Below, piece by piece: positions 51,301-62,785 of a stretch of DNA of 64,000 bases (positions are counted from its first letter, which is position 1; every line of letters begins with the position of its first letter). A program made the translations under genes and the position numbers. Source of the DNA: Acanthaster planci (Eukaryota; Echinodermata; Asteroidea; Valvatida; Acanthasteridae); the NCBI RefSeq assembly GCF_001949145.1, contig NW_019091381.1, positions 1,662,524-1,726,523 of the forward strand. Reading direction: 5' to 3'. The notes under the pieces are model-generated. The model was not told where the DNA came from. It was given only the letters and a program-made list of their open reading frames with translations, and made no database searches.

Positions 51301-54098
51301 ATTACATGCACCTGTAGCATAACCTTTATGTCCGCATGTGGAAGTTTAAGGTTCCAATATACAGGAACAAAACAGGACTAGTCTTCTCCAGATCTGTTTC
51401 TGTAAACTTTTCAGGTTAAAATTGTAATTAGTAAATATATATTTCAAAGACACCATACGCCTTGCACATATGAAATGTGATCAAAGAAAACTAAAAGTGT
51501 GCCGTACAAATATACGTATACAACATATACCAAGTGTCAAATTCAATGTGATGTGAATTAAGGGCTGACTCAATTCGAATAATTCACTATTTGAATATTC
51601 AACCTTCATTATCTGAATATCTGAATATTCGGTCAAACTGACCGGCAGATTGTTGATGAACAAACAAAATCAGTTGCAATAACGCACACAATTGTACATT
51701 ATAACCACTACAATAGCTTTTCATGTCTTTGAGTATCTCCAGCCACGATTTAGTAAAATTTAAAGATGAACAGTACTTCTTGCTTTGTTACAAATTTCTA
51801 TTCCTTTTGAATAATGAATAATATATTTTTTTAATCGCCATAGGATCTCTGTGGCTTTTCATTTGAATATGCTTGGAACAAGCCTCCATAGTGCAATATT
51901 TCTCATGTCAAACAAAAGAAAATTCTCCCTTCCGTTTCATGAATTTTGCATTTGAATATTTAAATTCATAGAATAATATACGAATTTTCAATAATCAATC
52001 AAATATTCGGATATTCAGCACAGCCCTATGTGAATTTTGACAGCAACCAGGCAAACTGAATGATTGGACAGTCCAACAAGATGTTTGGCTTACTGCTGCG
52101 GATATGAAGTTAAAGTTTCACATCAAATTCATTCCCTACTACTCCAATGTTTACACAACTTACAGTATTTGGATTTATATTCAACCAATGCATTAGCCTT
52201 TGCCACAGCACAAGAACGTCACACGCTAACAGAGTAATGCTTTAAATTCATTATCCAATCAATCTTAATTTCCCTTTCCTCTTTCCAGCGATAGTAACAG
52301 AGCGAAATTGGTGGCTGCTTTAAGGGGAATGCACTGTGTGGTGATTGGTTCATCACCCAGAATACCTCTTCAGTCATTACTGTGTAGCACAACTATGGGC
52401 GGGAGCAGCAAGACAGAGAATACTGGAGGAGGATCGAGGAGGGTTTCACCCAACAATGGATGCTCATATTTTGCAGGGGGGGAGGGCTTGGAGAGAGGGT
52501 GTGTATAAGATACATCTCTTTTCAAGAAAATGGTATCATCAAAACAATAGCGCTGTATGGACATGTAGTAAAAACATTTCACAAGAGGCAACCCTGTTCT
52601 TCATAGTGGCCTTTCTATTTGAAAATAATCAGGATAAGCAAGCAACTTACCTCTTTGAATGCTTTGTTCGCTTCGCCTTCTTCTGTGCACTCCACCTGGG
52701 TTTATATGGGGAAAAAAGACAAGATTAACAACATGTACAATCTCAACGTATCAAACATTACATCAAATTTAACTAGAATCACTACATAACCCATTGGTGC
52801 TGTGTTTACTAAAATTGCTTACCTTCTTCAAGACGTAAGTGCACTGGTCCGCGTGATTTTGCACCTTAAACACCGATCCTTGAGCACCTTTGCCCAACCG
52901 TTCCAGTAACTTAAAACCAAAAAGCAAGTAATCTGAGAATTGTAAAATATTTACACAATAACACAGCAAAAGAAATAAATAACTGCGATTTCTTCTTGTC
53001 AAACTGTCAATAGCAGCCCAAGGACTAAATTAGAAAGCAGTTTTACAAAAATACATTTAGAATTCAGTTGAATAAAATAAACTTTAAATTACATACGTAC
53101 AAAACAATGTATATTGGGATGGTCACATTTGTTCCTTACCAGTTGGAGATTTCACCTAGAATCGACTGATGTTACACGAGGATCGTGCACATCCAAGTTT
53201 GCAGCCTGAAACTTCCATTTGATTGGTCAATTAAGGTACACTATTGCCCTGGTAGCTGGAAACTTGGGTTGAGCACTATCAGCACAATCACGTGATCATG
53301 TTGAGCAGTCAATTGATTTTGTATTTATTCTCCGACTTAACTTTCCATTTTGAAGAAAATCTTTCAAAACCGCAAATTATAAATAACGTGCAGTTGGTTG
53401 ATGGCGGAATCATTAACAAATCATACATTCAGATCAACTGATCGCATAAATCAATGGATTGCACCCAAAATTCATGCTTAATCTTTAATGTGAATTTGTA
53501 AATCTTCTTGAGTAGGCCTCTGTAACTTAAAGTGGACATTAGTATGTTTCACATTTTCAGATCAAAGTGGACATAGGGCCTAGCCTAATTAGGCCTTATT
53601 CTCACTTGACACCCCGTAAGTATTAATGCTGATCATCATACCGCATGAGTGATTTTGCACAATGGTAGAAAGGCATTGTGGGAAGGAAAAGGGGGGCAAT
53701 GTTAGGTCCTTTTTCCTTCCCACGATGCCTTCCTACCATTGCGCAAAATTACTCACAATGCGGTCTTACTAGCGATAAGGCTTATGACACGGCTTGACAT
53801 TAACTTTAATACTTATTAAGTCCATGATGTGACAGATATGATAATGAAGGGGATGATGAGCATGTTAATGACGACATAATGAACGTGGTGATACAGTAAT
53901 CAGTAATAGTACACTGATATCGGGCCTAGGCCTACTGCTAGCTGAAGTCGAACGAAAACTTTAATTTAGTTTCAGCATGTACCTCTATGGTTTCTGAAAT
54001 TCAAATGAAGCACATGAATATTTCGACAACATTCAAAAGTGCACGATACTAACGTTACTCGTCAAACCAAAAATACCCCTTACTTTGTAATTTTCCAT
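39395..54098 (-). CDS. STKLD1: Serine/threonine kinase-like domain protein with armadillo-type repeats, 21 exons found, 3' end incomplete
   Basis: Exons from the 5' end: 54098-54084, 52909-52823, 52695-52651, 47470-47396, 46900-46796, 46278-46208, 45859-45747, 45328-45216, 45019-44939, 44732-44659, 44392-44301, 43890-43852, 43555-43484, 42739-42623, 42295-42222, 42022-41956, 41539-41411, 41296-41168, 40334-40261, 39899-39698, 39474-39395. Phases agree throughout, giving 618 codons. Residues 1-290 are a protein kinase: glycine loop GKGAQGSV (11-18), K33, HRDLKPSN (132-139), D152 of DFG, APE (177-179), and a final RPTTSELLDLPYI block. Residues 291-618 are helical repeats (DVSVQVQACRLLLTL, DADVCAHACSALSCL, NPDVVKNACMALASL), armadillo-like. 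The start MENYKLLERLGKG and the block AYKQHHDDPDVAENV resemble human STKLD1 (about 680 aa). The human protein lacks several catalytic residues; this one keeps all of them. The last exon was not resolved, and the donor at 41168 is weak (GTTAAA). Its substrate and cell role are not established. Confidence 0.9.
42414..42613. repeat. 25-bp minisatellite, eight copies
   Basis: Eight tandem copies of a unit like CAATCTCCAATTGGCCCCTGC plus TGTG run with little length change over 200 bases. They stop about 10 bases short of the splice donor of STKLD1 exon 14 (exon ends at 42623, minus strand). The minus-strand reading frame stays open through much of the array because 25 is not a multiple of three and stops are rare. 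It is not a CRISPR: there are no distinct spacers. Confidence 0.85.
47471..52650. other. Large intron 3 of STKLD1
   Basis: This 5.2-kb intron lies between exons encoding VECTEEGEANK and AMALQDLKHRY. It holds the hAT-type element at 51560-52028, CA repeats near 47474 and TAA repeats near 48300. No nested gene was recognised on either strand. Confidence 0.6.
51560..52028. repeat. hAT-type MITE, copy 2, with perfect 8-bp target duplication
   Basis: The element starts AAGGGCTGACTCAATTCG and ends ATATTCAGCACAGCCCTA, 469 bp in all. TGTGAATT occurs immediately on both sides (51552-51559 and 52029-52036), the 8-bp duplication expected for hAT transposition. The subterminal parts are rich in GAATATTC. 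There is no transposase, so movement would depend on an autonomous relative elsewhere. Confidence 0.9.
53640..53764. repeat. Long-arm hairpin in STKLD1 intron 1
   Basis: About 50 bases (ACCGCATGAGTGATTTTGCA ... CCTTCC-type end) are followed after about 18 bases by their imperfect complement ending ACTCACAATGCGGT. The arms share most positions with few mismatches. It is a transposon-like hairpin or an RNA-forming stem. Confidence 0.65.
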
Positions 54099-55713
54099 TT
54101 CGATCCTGCTGCTTAGCTGAAATTTCCACTAATTTTCCAGGTCAGACACCGAATTTTCCTACCTAGGTAGGCCAAATCATCTATGTTCTATGGCAGCCTG
54201 CATGTGTCGTGTGTGTACGTACCATGGAAGGTGATCACTATTGCAGCAGCGTTATCTGGCAACGATAAACTTTAGTTGGTATCTGAACTTTCTCTCGTTT
54301 CAATCTCACAGGAATCACAGGGTACCAATGAAGTGCAAACTTTTTTTCTTCGCTGGTACGCTTATTATTTTAAAATACTAATGAGTGAGCCGAGATGATT
54401 ACCATCGACACTCCAAACCTCAAAAATATAGTATAGAGGGCGCTATTTCAAATCAACGGTGGGAGTAAAATGCTCGGGATGGGTGAAACTTTTGCCCTTG
54501 GTGCCTGCATTCGTAAAGATTTGTATCAGTAAAATACTGTGCAAACTATCGAGCAGGTTACGCCGACTTGGGCTTTGGTTTTTAGTCACACTCTCAGGAT
54601 TGAGATCGTGTTCTTAAAAAATGGTCAATGTATACACCCTAGTCTCGTCATTCCCAAATTGCCAAACATCCACCCCAGTGGAATAAGTATAAAAGTAAGC
54701 CCGTGGAAAAAATTCCCTTTCCCCGACGACCACAGGGAGTTTCAGAAATAGTCAAAGCATGCAGGAATTTTATTCCTCCATGGTCAAAGGCTAAAATAGG
54801 ACAGTTGAGGCCTGTTTTCAGTCCAAAATCTTCTCTCTTATTTCGTGCCTCTGGACTTTTGAACAGTGATTACAATGAAAGCCTGTGGAGAGTTCGAAAG
54901 TCCATGTCATGCTTCTTGTATCTTCCCACACTTTTGAACAGCATAATTTATATAAACTAACTGATGCAAATGGCATTATTCTTCAGCCCGATTAACATAC
55001 ATGACAAATAAATGAAAAAAAAAAACTAAACAAGACGTTGGATCAAACCAAGCTGCTTGATTTAGCTACCACATTTTTTTTAATGGAAACATGAATTTTA
55101 CCACTGGCAAATATTACACACAAAAAGCAAGGTCTTCAATGAAACTGTTTCAAAGTACACTCGTGTAAACAAACTTCTTCAGACTAAATCCTTGGGTTGA
55201 ATAAATACAGCTGATGGAAAGCAGGTCACTGCAAAAATCTACTAGATGGGGCTCATTTTCTGTCACTCTAGCTTATGTAGTTTCTAGGTACAATGATTTT
55301 ATTACATAGGAACACCACTGACATCTTACTCCAGTACCCATAAATGGGATCAGTGAAGAACATAATATCAGCGAGGTAAATTATCAAATTAATGGCACTA
55401 TGCTACCGGAGACAACAATCTTGAATTATACTGAACAGCATGCAAAACGGGAGAGAAAGTCCACATTAGAAAAGGTTCAGTCAGAAGGAGAGATCAACCT
55501 GCAGTCATCTTGGCCAAGTACCCAATCCATATTGGTTATGTTAAACTAGTTACACCATGGGTGCCAGCCTATTATGGGGAACCAGTCTCTTTCAGAGATC
55601 CAAATGGCTGAGCCTTGACAAGGGTCTTCTAAGCAAGGGGAAAATCACACAACTTTGAATGAAACAAAGTTTAAATAGTGTTCATTCTTTGCTTGAAGAG
55701 GCTACAATGCCTG

Positions 55714-57565
55714 CTACGACTTTTGCATTTGTGCTTTCTGGAACTGCTGTTGAAGCTTGGCCAATTTCTCTCGGTGATCATTCTGCTTCTTGTCAAGGTC
55801 TTTGATCAGTCCGTCTTGCCTTTTCCTGAGGTGAAACCAAAACGGGAAACCTGAATTGACAGTGCTCGACAAAGAGTGATCATCAGGCTTTCGAATACAA
55901 ATTAAGAGAGAGAGAAAAAAAAAGGACAAGCACAAAATGGTCAAATTTTGAACCATAAGATAACTCTGGGTTTTTGAAATCCGTTTCATGCATTGCAATA
56001 AGACACTCTCAATGCCTCAACTTACATCTCTCCTTCGATGTACTCAATTCTCTTGCCCACTGTCTGCTTGGCTTCCACAACATCCTGCTGTATCAGAGCC
56101 GGACCCATCATCTTATAGACTTTAGCATCTGACTCCAACAGATCCAGCTCCTATGATGCCATGACAGAAATAAAAGTCTTCAATTTTTCAAAGTTTCTTC
56201 TTGTACAAGACTAAAAAACTCTCATTTGGTTGCCAGTTGCAAACAGACACTGAGAATTTTAGGGTGCTGAAAACTTGCACGCTGGTTTAATCGACTTAAA
56301 CTGTGGACACAAGAACCCAGTGCTGTAAAATGACAAATTATTCCAGGACGGTAATTTTACACATTTAACAAAACAATTGCAGGGTGAATTTTAAAAAGGA
56401 AAAAAGCATAGCAACTCCTCTGTCTGTAATACTTACGCTCTTCACAATGTTATTTTCGTTCAGCTGGGCATCAAGCTTTTGTCTTGTTTCCACACTCTTC
56501 TGGTACTCTGTATGAAACACATCATAATAAAAACATGTTTAACACAAAAATTAATCAAACTGCAATAAAAATATCTTGCACTGCATGATCCATGTATGGC
56601 CTTTCATATCATTGAGAAAAAAAGAAAAAGGATCCTCAGGTCTTATTCTTGCATAGGTCATGTAGGTCTACGTCATTCATTATAAATGCAAAGCATGCTG
56701 GGGCCAGCCGGGGAATGGAAAACAGTTAAAAATTAGACCTAAAAAAACAAAATGAGGAAAGAGTTCCATTTATGGACAACACCAATTTTCGTTAAAAATA
56801 TTACACCAGCCATTAGAGAATGATAACATGTCCTAAGAAGTGAAATTTAGCTAAGAAAATTCCAGAGCATTTACTCAGAAAACAGAGTAATTGCAGAATA
56901 CCCCGCAATTCTAAAAAAAGCACCCCTGGAATGACTGGCTACGTGGGTACAAGGTGAAAATCCCTTGAGAAGAGTGTGACATTTTGACCTGTACCTGGCT
57001 ATGAGGTTGATCATGTGGGGTGGCGGGGTATTCTGCAATTGAGCTTAGAAAACACTTAGATGTTTTTTCAGACGAGTCTCATAGGTTTGTCCAGAGGGCA
57101 TCAAATGCTGTCTGCAGGCCTATATCATCACTATAGTATAGGCCTAGAAGTCTTTCCCAAAATGAAATTCACAAAACGACAAAAACCTATCAACCAAACC
57201 AAACCTAGAATGCTGGGGTAGGAAATCCTCCCCAGGCTGCCAAGTATCCAGAATTTACACAGCAACAATACAAAAACAAAAGTCACCAAATTGCGGGAGA
57301 ACATGGCGAAACGCGCGTTATTTGGGGGGCGATTAAACTGTGTAACTGTAAGCAGCAGCGGAAGGGTTTGGCCTAACCGTGCGAAAAAGATTCTATTTCC
57401 CAAATCAGGAAAATCATATATCATGTCCATAAATGTGAATATATTCCCCAATGCAATCGCCTTATAAATCGCAACAAATGCAAATAGCAATATCTTACGT
57501 TTTTGCACAGTCTTAAATTTTTCGAGTTCATCCTGCAAGTTCGACTGTACAGTATCGGCTGCCAT
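55714..57565 (-). CDS. PFDN6: Prefoldin subunit 6, four exons, 124 aa
   Basis: Exons from the 5' end: 57565-57499, 56507-56437, 56150-56026, 55825-55714 (TAG stop), all in frame at GT-AG introns. This is a beta-class prefoldin: an N-terminal coiled coil (LQDELEKFKTVQKQYQKS), the block RQKLDAQLNENNIVK, a beta-hairpin stretch around AKVYKMMGPALIQQDV, then EAKQTVGKRIEYIEGEM and a C-terminal coiled coil ending LQQQFQKAQMQ. In eukaryotes the protein is one of six subunits of the jellyfish-shaped cytosolic chaperone that passes unfolded actin and tubulin to the CCT chaperonin. Human PFDN6 is 129 aa, so this gene looks complete. It lies about 1.6 kb upstream of STKLD1 on the same strand, and head-to-head with the candidate exon at 57693. 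Confidence 0.95.
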
Positions 57566-57692
57566 TTTGAGAGTCTGGTAACTTTAATACTGCGTGGTTT
57601 ACATTTGACCAATCACGCCACTCACTGGGGAACCATGCGCTCTCTGCCAGATTACCCAGAATTCAATATGATAATAATAATAAAAAATCAAG
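57566..57692. promoter_or_regulatory. Candidate bidirectional promoter
   Basis: Only 127 bases separate the PFDN6 start codon (minus) from the ATG of a candidate first exon (plus). The interval includes ATTGGTCAAATG (read on the minus strand as an inverted CCAAT-type box, GACCAATCAC on plus). Short head-to-head spacing is common for housekeeping pairs. Bidirectional activity is inferred. Confidence 0.4.
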
Positions 57693-57720
57693 ATGGCGCT
57701 CAAGGCGGTGGTCGGTCAAA
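57693..57720 (+). CDS. Candidate first coding exon of an unidentified divergent gene
   Basis: AAGATGGCG is a good start context. The frame gives MALKAVVGQ and then one base before an exact GTAAGT donor at 57721. No second exon could be joined with confidence in the remaining 6.3 kb, and nine residues do not identify the protein. It may be the first exon of a gene continuing beyond the window, or a chance match. Confidence 0.4.
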
Positions 57721-57959
57721 GTAAGTTTGCTGCAATTTTTGTCTTTTTCCTTTTATAGACAATTCAATTTCTGAATAAAATGCCTTAAGACATTAAATAG
57801 TTTTTTATTCCAGTGTTTAAAATTCCAATTTTTTTCATTTTTCGTCATTAGAAGATGGATTTTGTGGTTTTTATTTTTGGACACAAATTTTATTCTCGTA
57901 CGGCCTAGCCGCGTTCGCGTATAGGCCTATTTGTATACGTATGTACGTAGGCCTAGGCC

Positions 57960-58776
57960 TCGGTACATGGGAATCAGGTCAACTCGTACCCGGGACAACT
58001 CGTACCCAGGTCAACTCATACCTCCAAACTCCCGCCCAAGTCAACTCGTAACCCCATCATCTCCTACCCACGTCAACTCATACCCAGGACCACTTGTTCC
58101 CAGGACAACTCGTACTCCGTACATTAGAATAGTGCTGCAGTCGGTGCCAAACCAAACCAAAAATTGTCGAACATTGCACTTTCGAACCAAACCAAACTGG
58201 TCGGTTCAGATGTTCGGTTTTAATATGGCATGACATTGGAAGGGCACAGAGTGCATGCAAGAAAATGTGATAAAAAAGCAAACACAAGGAAAAATGGATA
58301 ACAAGTTGTGCTGCACCAGTGTCGCTCCGGCGTTTGGCACATGTGCTACAAACTTACGATGGCCCTGCATCACGCGATGGTTTTAAAAAGCACGTGGTGA
58401 GATTTCACCTATAATCAACTGAGAACACGCAACACACTGCATTTCCGCAACACAACAATTCTAAATCCCCCCTACATTTATGTTTATTCAAATTTAGCAT
58501 TATGTTTGCCAATCTCCGGTAACCACGCCCTTGTGTTCCATATTAATTGACTGGGGTACGAATTTGACTCAGACATGAGTTGACTGGGGCACGAGTTGAC
58601 TGGGTTACGAGTTGACTGGGGTACGAGTTGACTGGGGCACGTGTTGACTGGGTTACGAGTTGACTGGGATATGAGTTGACTGGGGCACGAGTTGACTGGG
58701 GCACGAGTTGACTGGGGTACAAGTTGACTGGGGCACGAGTTGACTAGGGTACGAGTTGACCCAGATTCGGTACATG
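57960..58776. repeat. Foldback element made of 16-bp tandem units
   Basis: The left array (about 57972-58116) carries degenerate units like GTCAACTCGTACCCAG. The right array (about 58546-58760) carries about twelve cleaner copies of the complement, GAGTTGACTGGGGTAC, with T/C variation near the end. CGGTACATG occurs at both outer edges, in the same orientation. The arms are inverted relative to each other around a 430-base unique middle. The plan resembles Foldback-type transposable elements, whose long terminal repeats are internally tandem. Confidence 0.75.
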
Positions 58777-61700
58777 ATGTAGGGGGACTAGGGGGATTGT
58801 AGGCCTACCTGGACTAGGCCTACCGTCGACTCGCCCACTCATCCACTCACCAGAGAAGTTAGGTAGACTGGTTCCCTATGGCTATATGGTTTCATATTTA
58901 TGCACAAAACTACATAAACTAACTAGCCTAGTTGCATGTTGTGCCTGTTGTGACAGGTGACATTGCAATTTTACAGGTCTATCAAATAGGGAGTGTTTGT
59001 TGACTCTAAACATTTCCGTTTCCTTGTCCTTTTTTTCTTGAACAGCATGTATAACCTAAGCTTTTTCCAGAACTGTAAGACACTACTCCGTAGCCTTGTG
59101 TTCCTGTACAGATTCCTGACGTTTGATAGTTCTGTACCTTACGGCATTTGAAAATATCCCCGCTATAACCCTTCAGTCCAAGTTGAGTCAGAACTTCACT
59201 TTTTCAATCAAATCTTTCCCTGAAAATATATACCAGCAGACTTACAAACCTTACAGAAAGCCATCTGCGTGCTCCCATAAACACATTTTGGCTGTTTTAA
59301 TTGTGCCAACGTACCCTTCCATCATAGCTATTTGTGCAACCAAATTTCATACATGCCTGCTTGGTCAAGTCAGATGTCAAATGGGGAGCTTTATTCACCT
59401 TATATCCTGATTAAAGTGGTGAAATTCTTGAGCATTTTTCCCATCCACATTACAGAAAATCAGCAGCATGTACTCTCGATAACTGTCAGCTGTGTGATAG
59501 CTTGACCAATCGTAACACAGCTCCTATCTTTACCTTTTGTTTTCCTAACCCCGTCTAACTGAAAGCTGAGCTATGATTGATCATTGGAATGGAAGCAAAT
59601 TGTAATATACATCTGTGTGATGAGCATTGCCCCATACAGTGTCATCATGTGTCAGCCGCCCCCTCCATTTTAAAATTTCCTTCCTCTCCCCGCCCCACAA
59701 ATTTATGCCACTGACCCTTCCAAATAATATTTTAATGAATAATAATTTTGAGATGTTGCAGAAATCAGTACATCCTTCATTTACATGCCTTTAGATTAGC
59801 TTAACGTTTTTGCAATACCAGCACTGCTTCAGGACATGATTGGGGATTCTGGTTAAATCAGCTGCACAGTTTCCTGGCAAAAGAGAAGGAAATCCCTCAG
59901 TGAAATTCACAATTGAAGTATTGAACTGTAGAAAAATGCATCACAGACCTGATTATCTACCGGTACTCTCAAAATGTGTTTTGATGTCAATTTTTTCTCA
60001 GACTTTAACTAATTGAGTAATTCTGTCATGCCAGAAGCCTTTCTGTATATAAAATGTAAATTGACTTGTTTTTCCTGGAACTATCCGACGTTTTAATGTT
60101 ATTTTGTAGTCGGCTAGCTTTAAGAATTATTGAGTGATGCCTGGATTTGAAACATGGTACAATGGCAATGACAGAGAGTCTGTTCTTCAAAATTTCAGGC
60201 TCAAATTCCAGTTTTGAGTTTTGACTTTGATTTTGTTCTATTTCGGTGCAAAATGCTTTTGAGGGTACGTGTATTTGGCGTCACACAAAACGTCATTGAA
60301 GAAACTCCCACCAACCTGTACTGTAAAATTGGCCATCAAAGTACAGTGTTAATCCAGTTCTTGAATGAAGACTTTCTGAAAAAAAAGAACAAGAAACACT
60401 CTGAAAAATGCTGTATTTATCAGGAAGTTGAATTTGCCCTTAAATGACAACCAATAAATAACAAACATATTTCAGACATGAAAAAATTTGTTTTCACACA
60501 GATATATCAGCTAAAACCTCCCAAGAGTAAAATAAGAAATGTACGGCTCATCTCGACTTGTGAGTGGTACTCATATGCTTTTCAGAAATATACTTGCCTT
60601 CAGGAGCCAGTCTTGCCCCAGTGGAATGCATGACATGACAGTGGACACCAGAAGTTACCACAAACTTTACCTAATACCCTGGCCCACCTTAATCCTTGAA
60701 AATGCTTTGAGAGGAGATTTTCCACAGATTTTGTAGGGTTGAGGAAGGTCGATTCCTTCAACTCTTACATGGATGTCGGAGTCTATTGAATGTTGAAATG
60801 CAGAGAGTGTGCCGTTGGTTTCCTACACTGTGTACTGTGTAGGATTTTGGAGGATTCAAGGAGGGTCACAGCAAAATTGCTAGGAAAGCTGGGTCCATTA
60901 ACCCAACTTTTGCTGTACCCCCATGCGTAAACATCATTCTCGTCAATCTCATAGTCGTAACAATGGAGGTTGTGCTCATTAGTTGCTACATCATTCACGA
61001 GGTGCTTCGTACACATGATGCATCAAGGATGATACCAATTACCAAGCATGCTAGAAAGCCATGAGGGTTAAAAATAATCCATAACCCTCACCAAATTAGA
61101 CAATGGTTGTTTCGTTGTCATGGTAAGAAGTGCAAAACTGTAATTTATCTGAATTTCGTGACATCTAAGTCCACAAATTTATTCTTACTGAACGCGACAG
61201 TACATATTATCTCAGTTGCATAAATGTTTCTGTTAGGCACAGGCTGTTATTTTTGTACAGGTACTTATACTTTCTTTATCACGTCAGGCATTCTATTCCA
61301 GGCAGTAATCACAGAAAATCATCGCTTGGCCTCTGTTCTTATTTCGTGCTTTGGGAGTTCTTATTCAGCAAGTTGAGGCAAGATTTTGGGTACAATTCTG
61401 GGTTTTAATGTTCTTTGAGAATGACACGTGTACAGGTACATGTACACTGTGTATGAACCATGCCCCATAATCATAAAGCAGGCACATGTACGTCCTGATT
61501 TCACCCCAGTAAAGCAAAATATGAATAAAAAAAATAAACAAGTAAATCACTTTAAAGTCAACTGTGGTAGCAAAGGGACCTATTTCCTTGTACCGCCATG
61601 ACCACAGCCAGCAACACAACCGCTGTCCAAAAACACCACTTGGATCATCTGGAAGGAAACGGGTCATTCATGTTCATGTAATATGATCCAAACCACTGTA

Positions 61701-62123
61701 AGAACAAAACTGGTGTCAGATATGACAGAGACTGGACCTGTGCCAACATGTCCCCCCCTTCCACCAATTCAGCTGGTGCTTGTTTTAATGCATCTCTACT
61801 GGGACATGCACATATTTGTAAAATTGTGATGTTTTATGAAGTGAATGATAGGGTCTGAATTATGTTGGAAGATTGTATTGGCAAGAGGTTTGAAGATCTG
61901 TCTCTGTAGTAATGACATTGTAAGACACCTATTCTTTCCAAAGTGGCAAGTTCCCCTGGACAGAATGTTTGAATTTGTTATCCTTTGTAAAGTGCATAAA
62001 ACTTAGGCCGTTGATCAGATGGTCTACATGTATTACACGTACGGTTGTTGCCGCTCATGAGAAACTGAAATTCCCATCTCTGTTAAATTAGAGTTCCTCA
62101 GACAAATCTTTGATACCTAGACA
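58777..62123. other. No recognised feature
   Basis: Sequence is AT-rich with short open frames only. If the candidate gene starting at 57693 is real, this would be part of its first intron. No exon with matching phase and a recognisable protein motif was found. Confidence 0.45.
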
Positions 62124-62455
62124 ACCGGGCTGGCGTAGTGCATTGTTTCTCACCTTTCACCTCTGCAGTCCGAGTTCAATTCCTGGCTCGGTTCACATAC
62201 ATGTATGTATTATTAGGTTTGCAGTCCCCGTCTGATCCTGATGGCTTTGCCGGGAATGTTCTTCTGGGGTTATCCGACCACCTCTCAAACGTTAGGTGTT
62301 TCTCATTTGTTTCCTCTCCATTACACACCATAACACCCCGTGGTTCTAAAGGTCACCCTCTGTTGAGATGTAATTATCTGCTTTGGCAGAGTAACCAATC
62401 CGAATCCAGATCCAGACATCGTCTAATACATGATCATTATTGAATTTTGTTTATT
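62124..62455 (+). repeat. tRNA-derived SINE, copy 2
   Basis: The A-box-like TGGCGTAGTGCATTG and B-box-like GAGTTCAATTCCTGG align with the copy at 8303-8580, as do CACCTTTCACCTCTGCAGTCC and the body block TTAGGTTTGCAGTCCC. It is more diverged than copy 1 and runs into an AT-rich tail. Confidence 0.65.
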
Positions 62456-62718
62456 GATTAGCTTTTTTGAAATTGTGTGTCAGGAAAATACATACCGATG
62501 GCCTAGAATATTTTTGCACGGTTCAATAAACCAGGGTGAGTCATTCTCAAAAGTAAATCTGTGAGGTTGCATGTAGAATGACATTGAAACAAGCTCCACA
62601 AAAGCAAGGAAATGTATCTTCGAACTAATTTACATGTGCTGAATTTAGGAACTAGTGATGCAAAAATCACGTACAATTTTTGCTCATATCATATGGACAA
62701 AACTAAATTGTTTTTCAC

Positions 62719-62785
62719 CTCCAAATATTCGATTTCAACAACGAATATTCAAATATTCAATAATCAATTGAAAACACAGCCCTTA
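62719..62785. repeat. hAT-type MITE fragment
   Basis: CAAATATTCG...GAATATTCAAATATTCAATAATCAATTGAAAACACAGCCCTTA matches the right-hand end of the elements at 33764 and 51560. Only this end is present. Confidence 0.6.

Noticed and set aside
57131-57565. 144-codon frame with hydrophobic stretches at the PFDN6 start
   Set aside because: It is read-through of PFDN6 exon 1 into its first intron; the GTAAGA donor at 57498 joins in frame to a proper prefoldin exon.
58546-58760. Tandem units considered as a CRISPR array
   Set aside because: The units are directly contiguous with no unique spacers, and the DNA is animal nuclear sequence.
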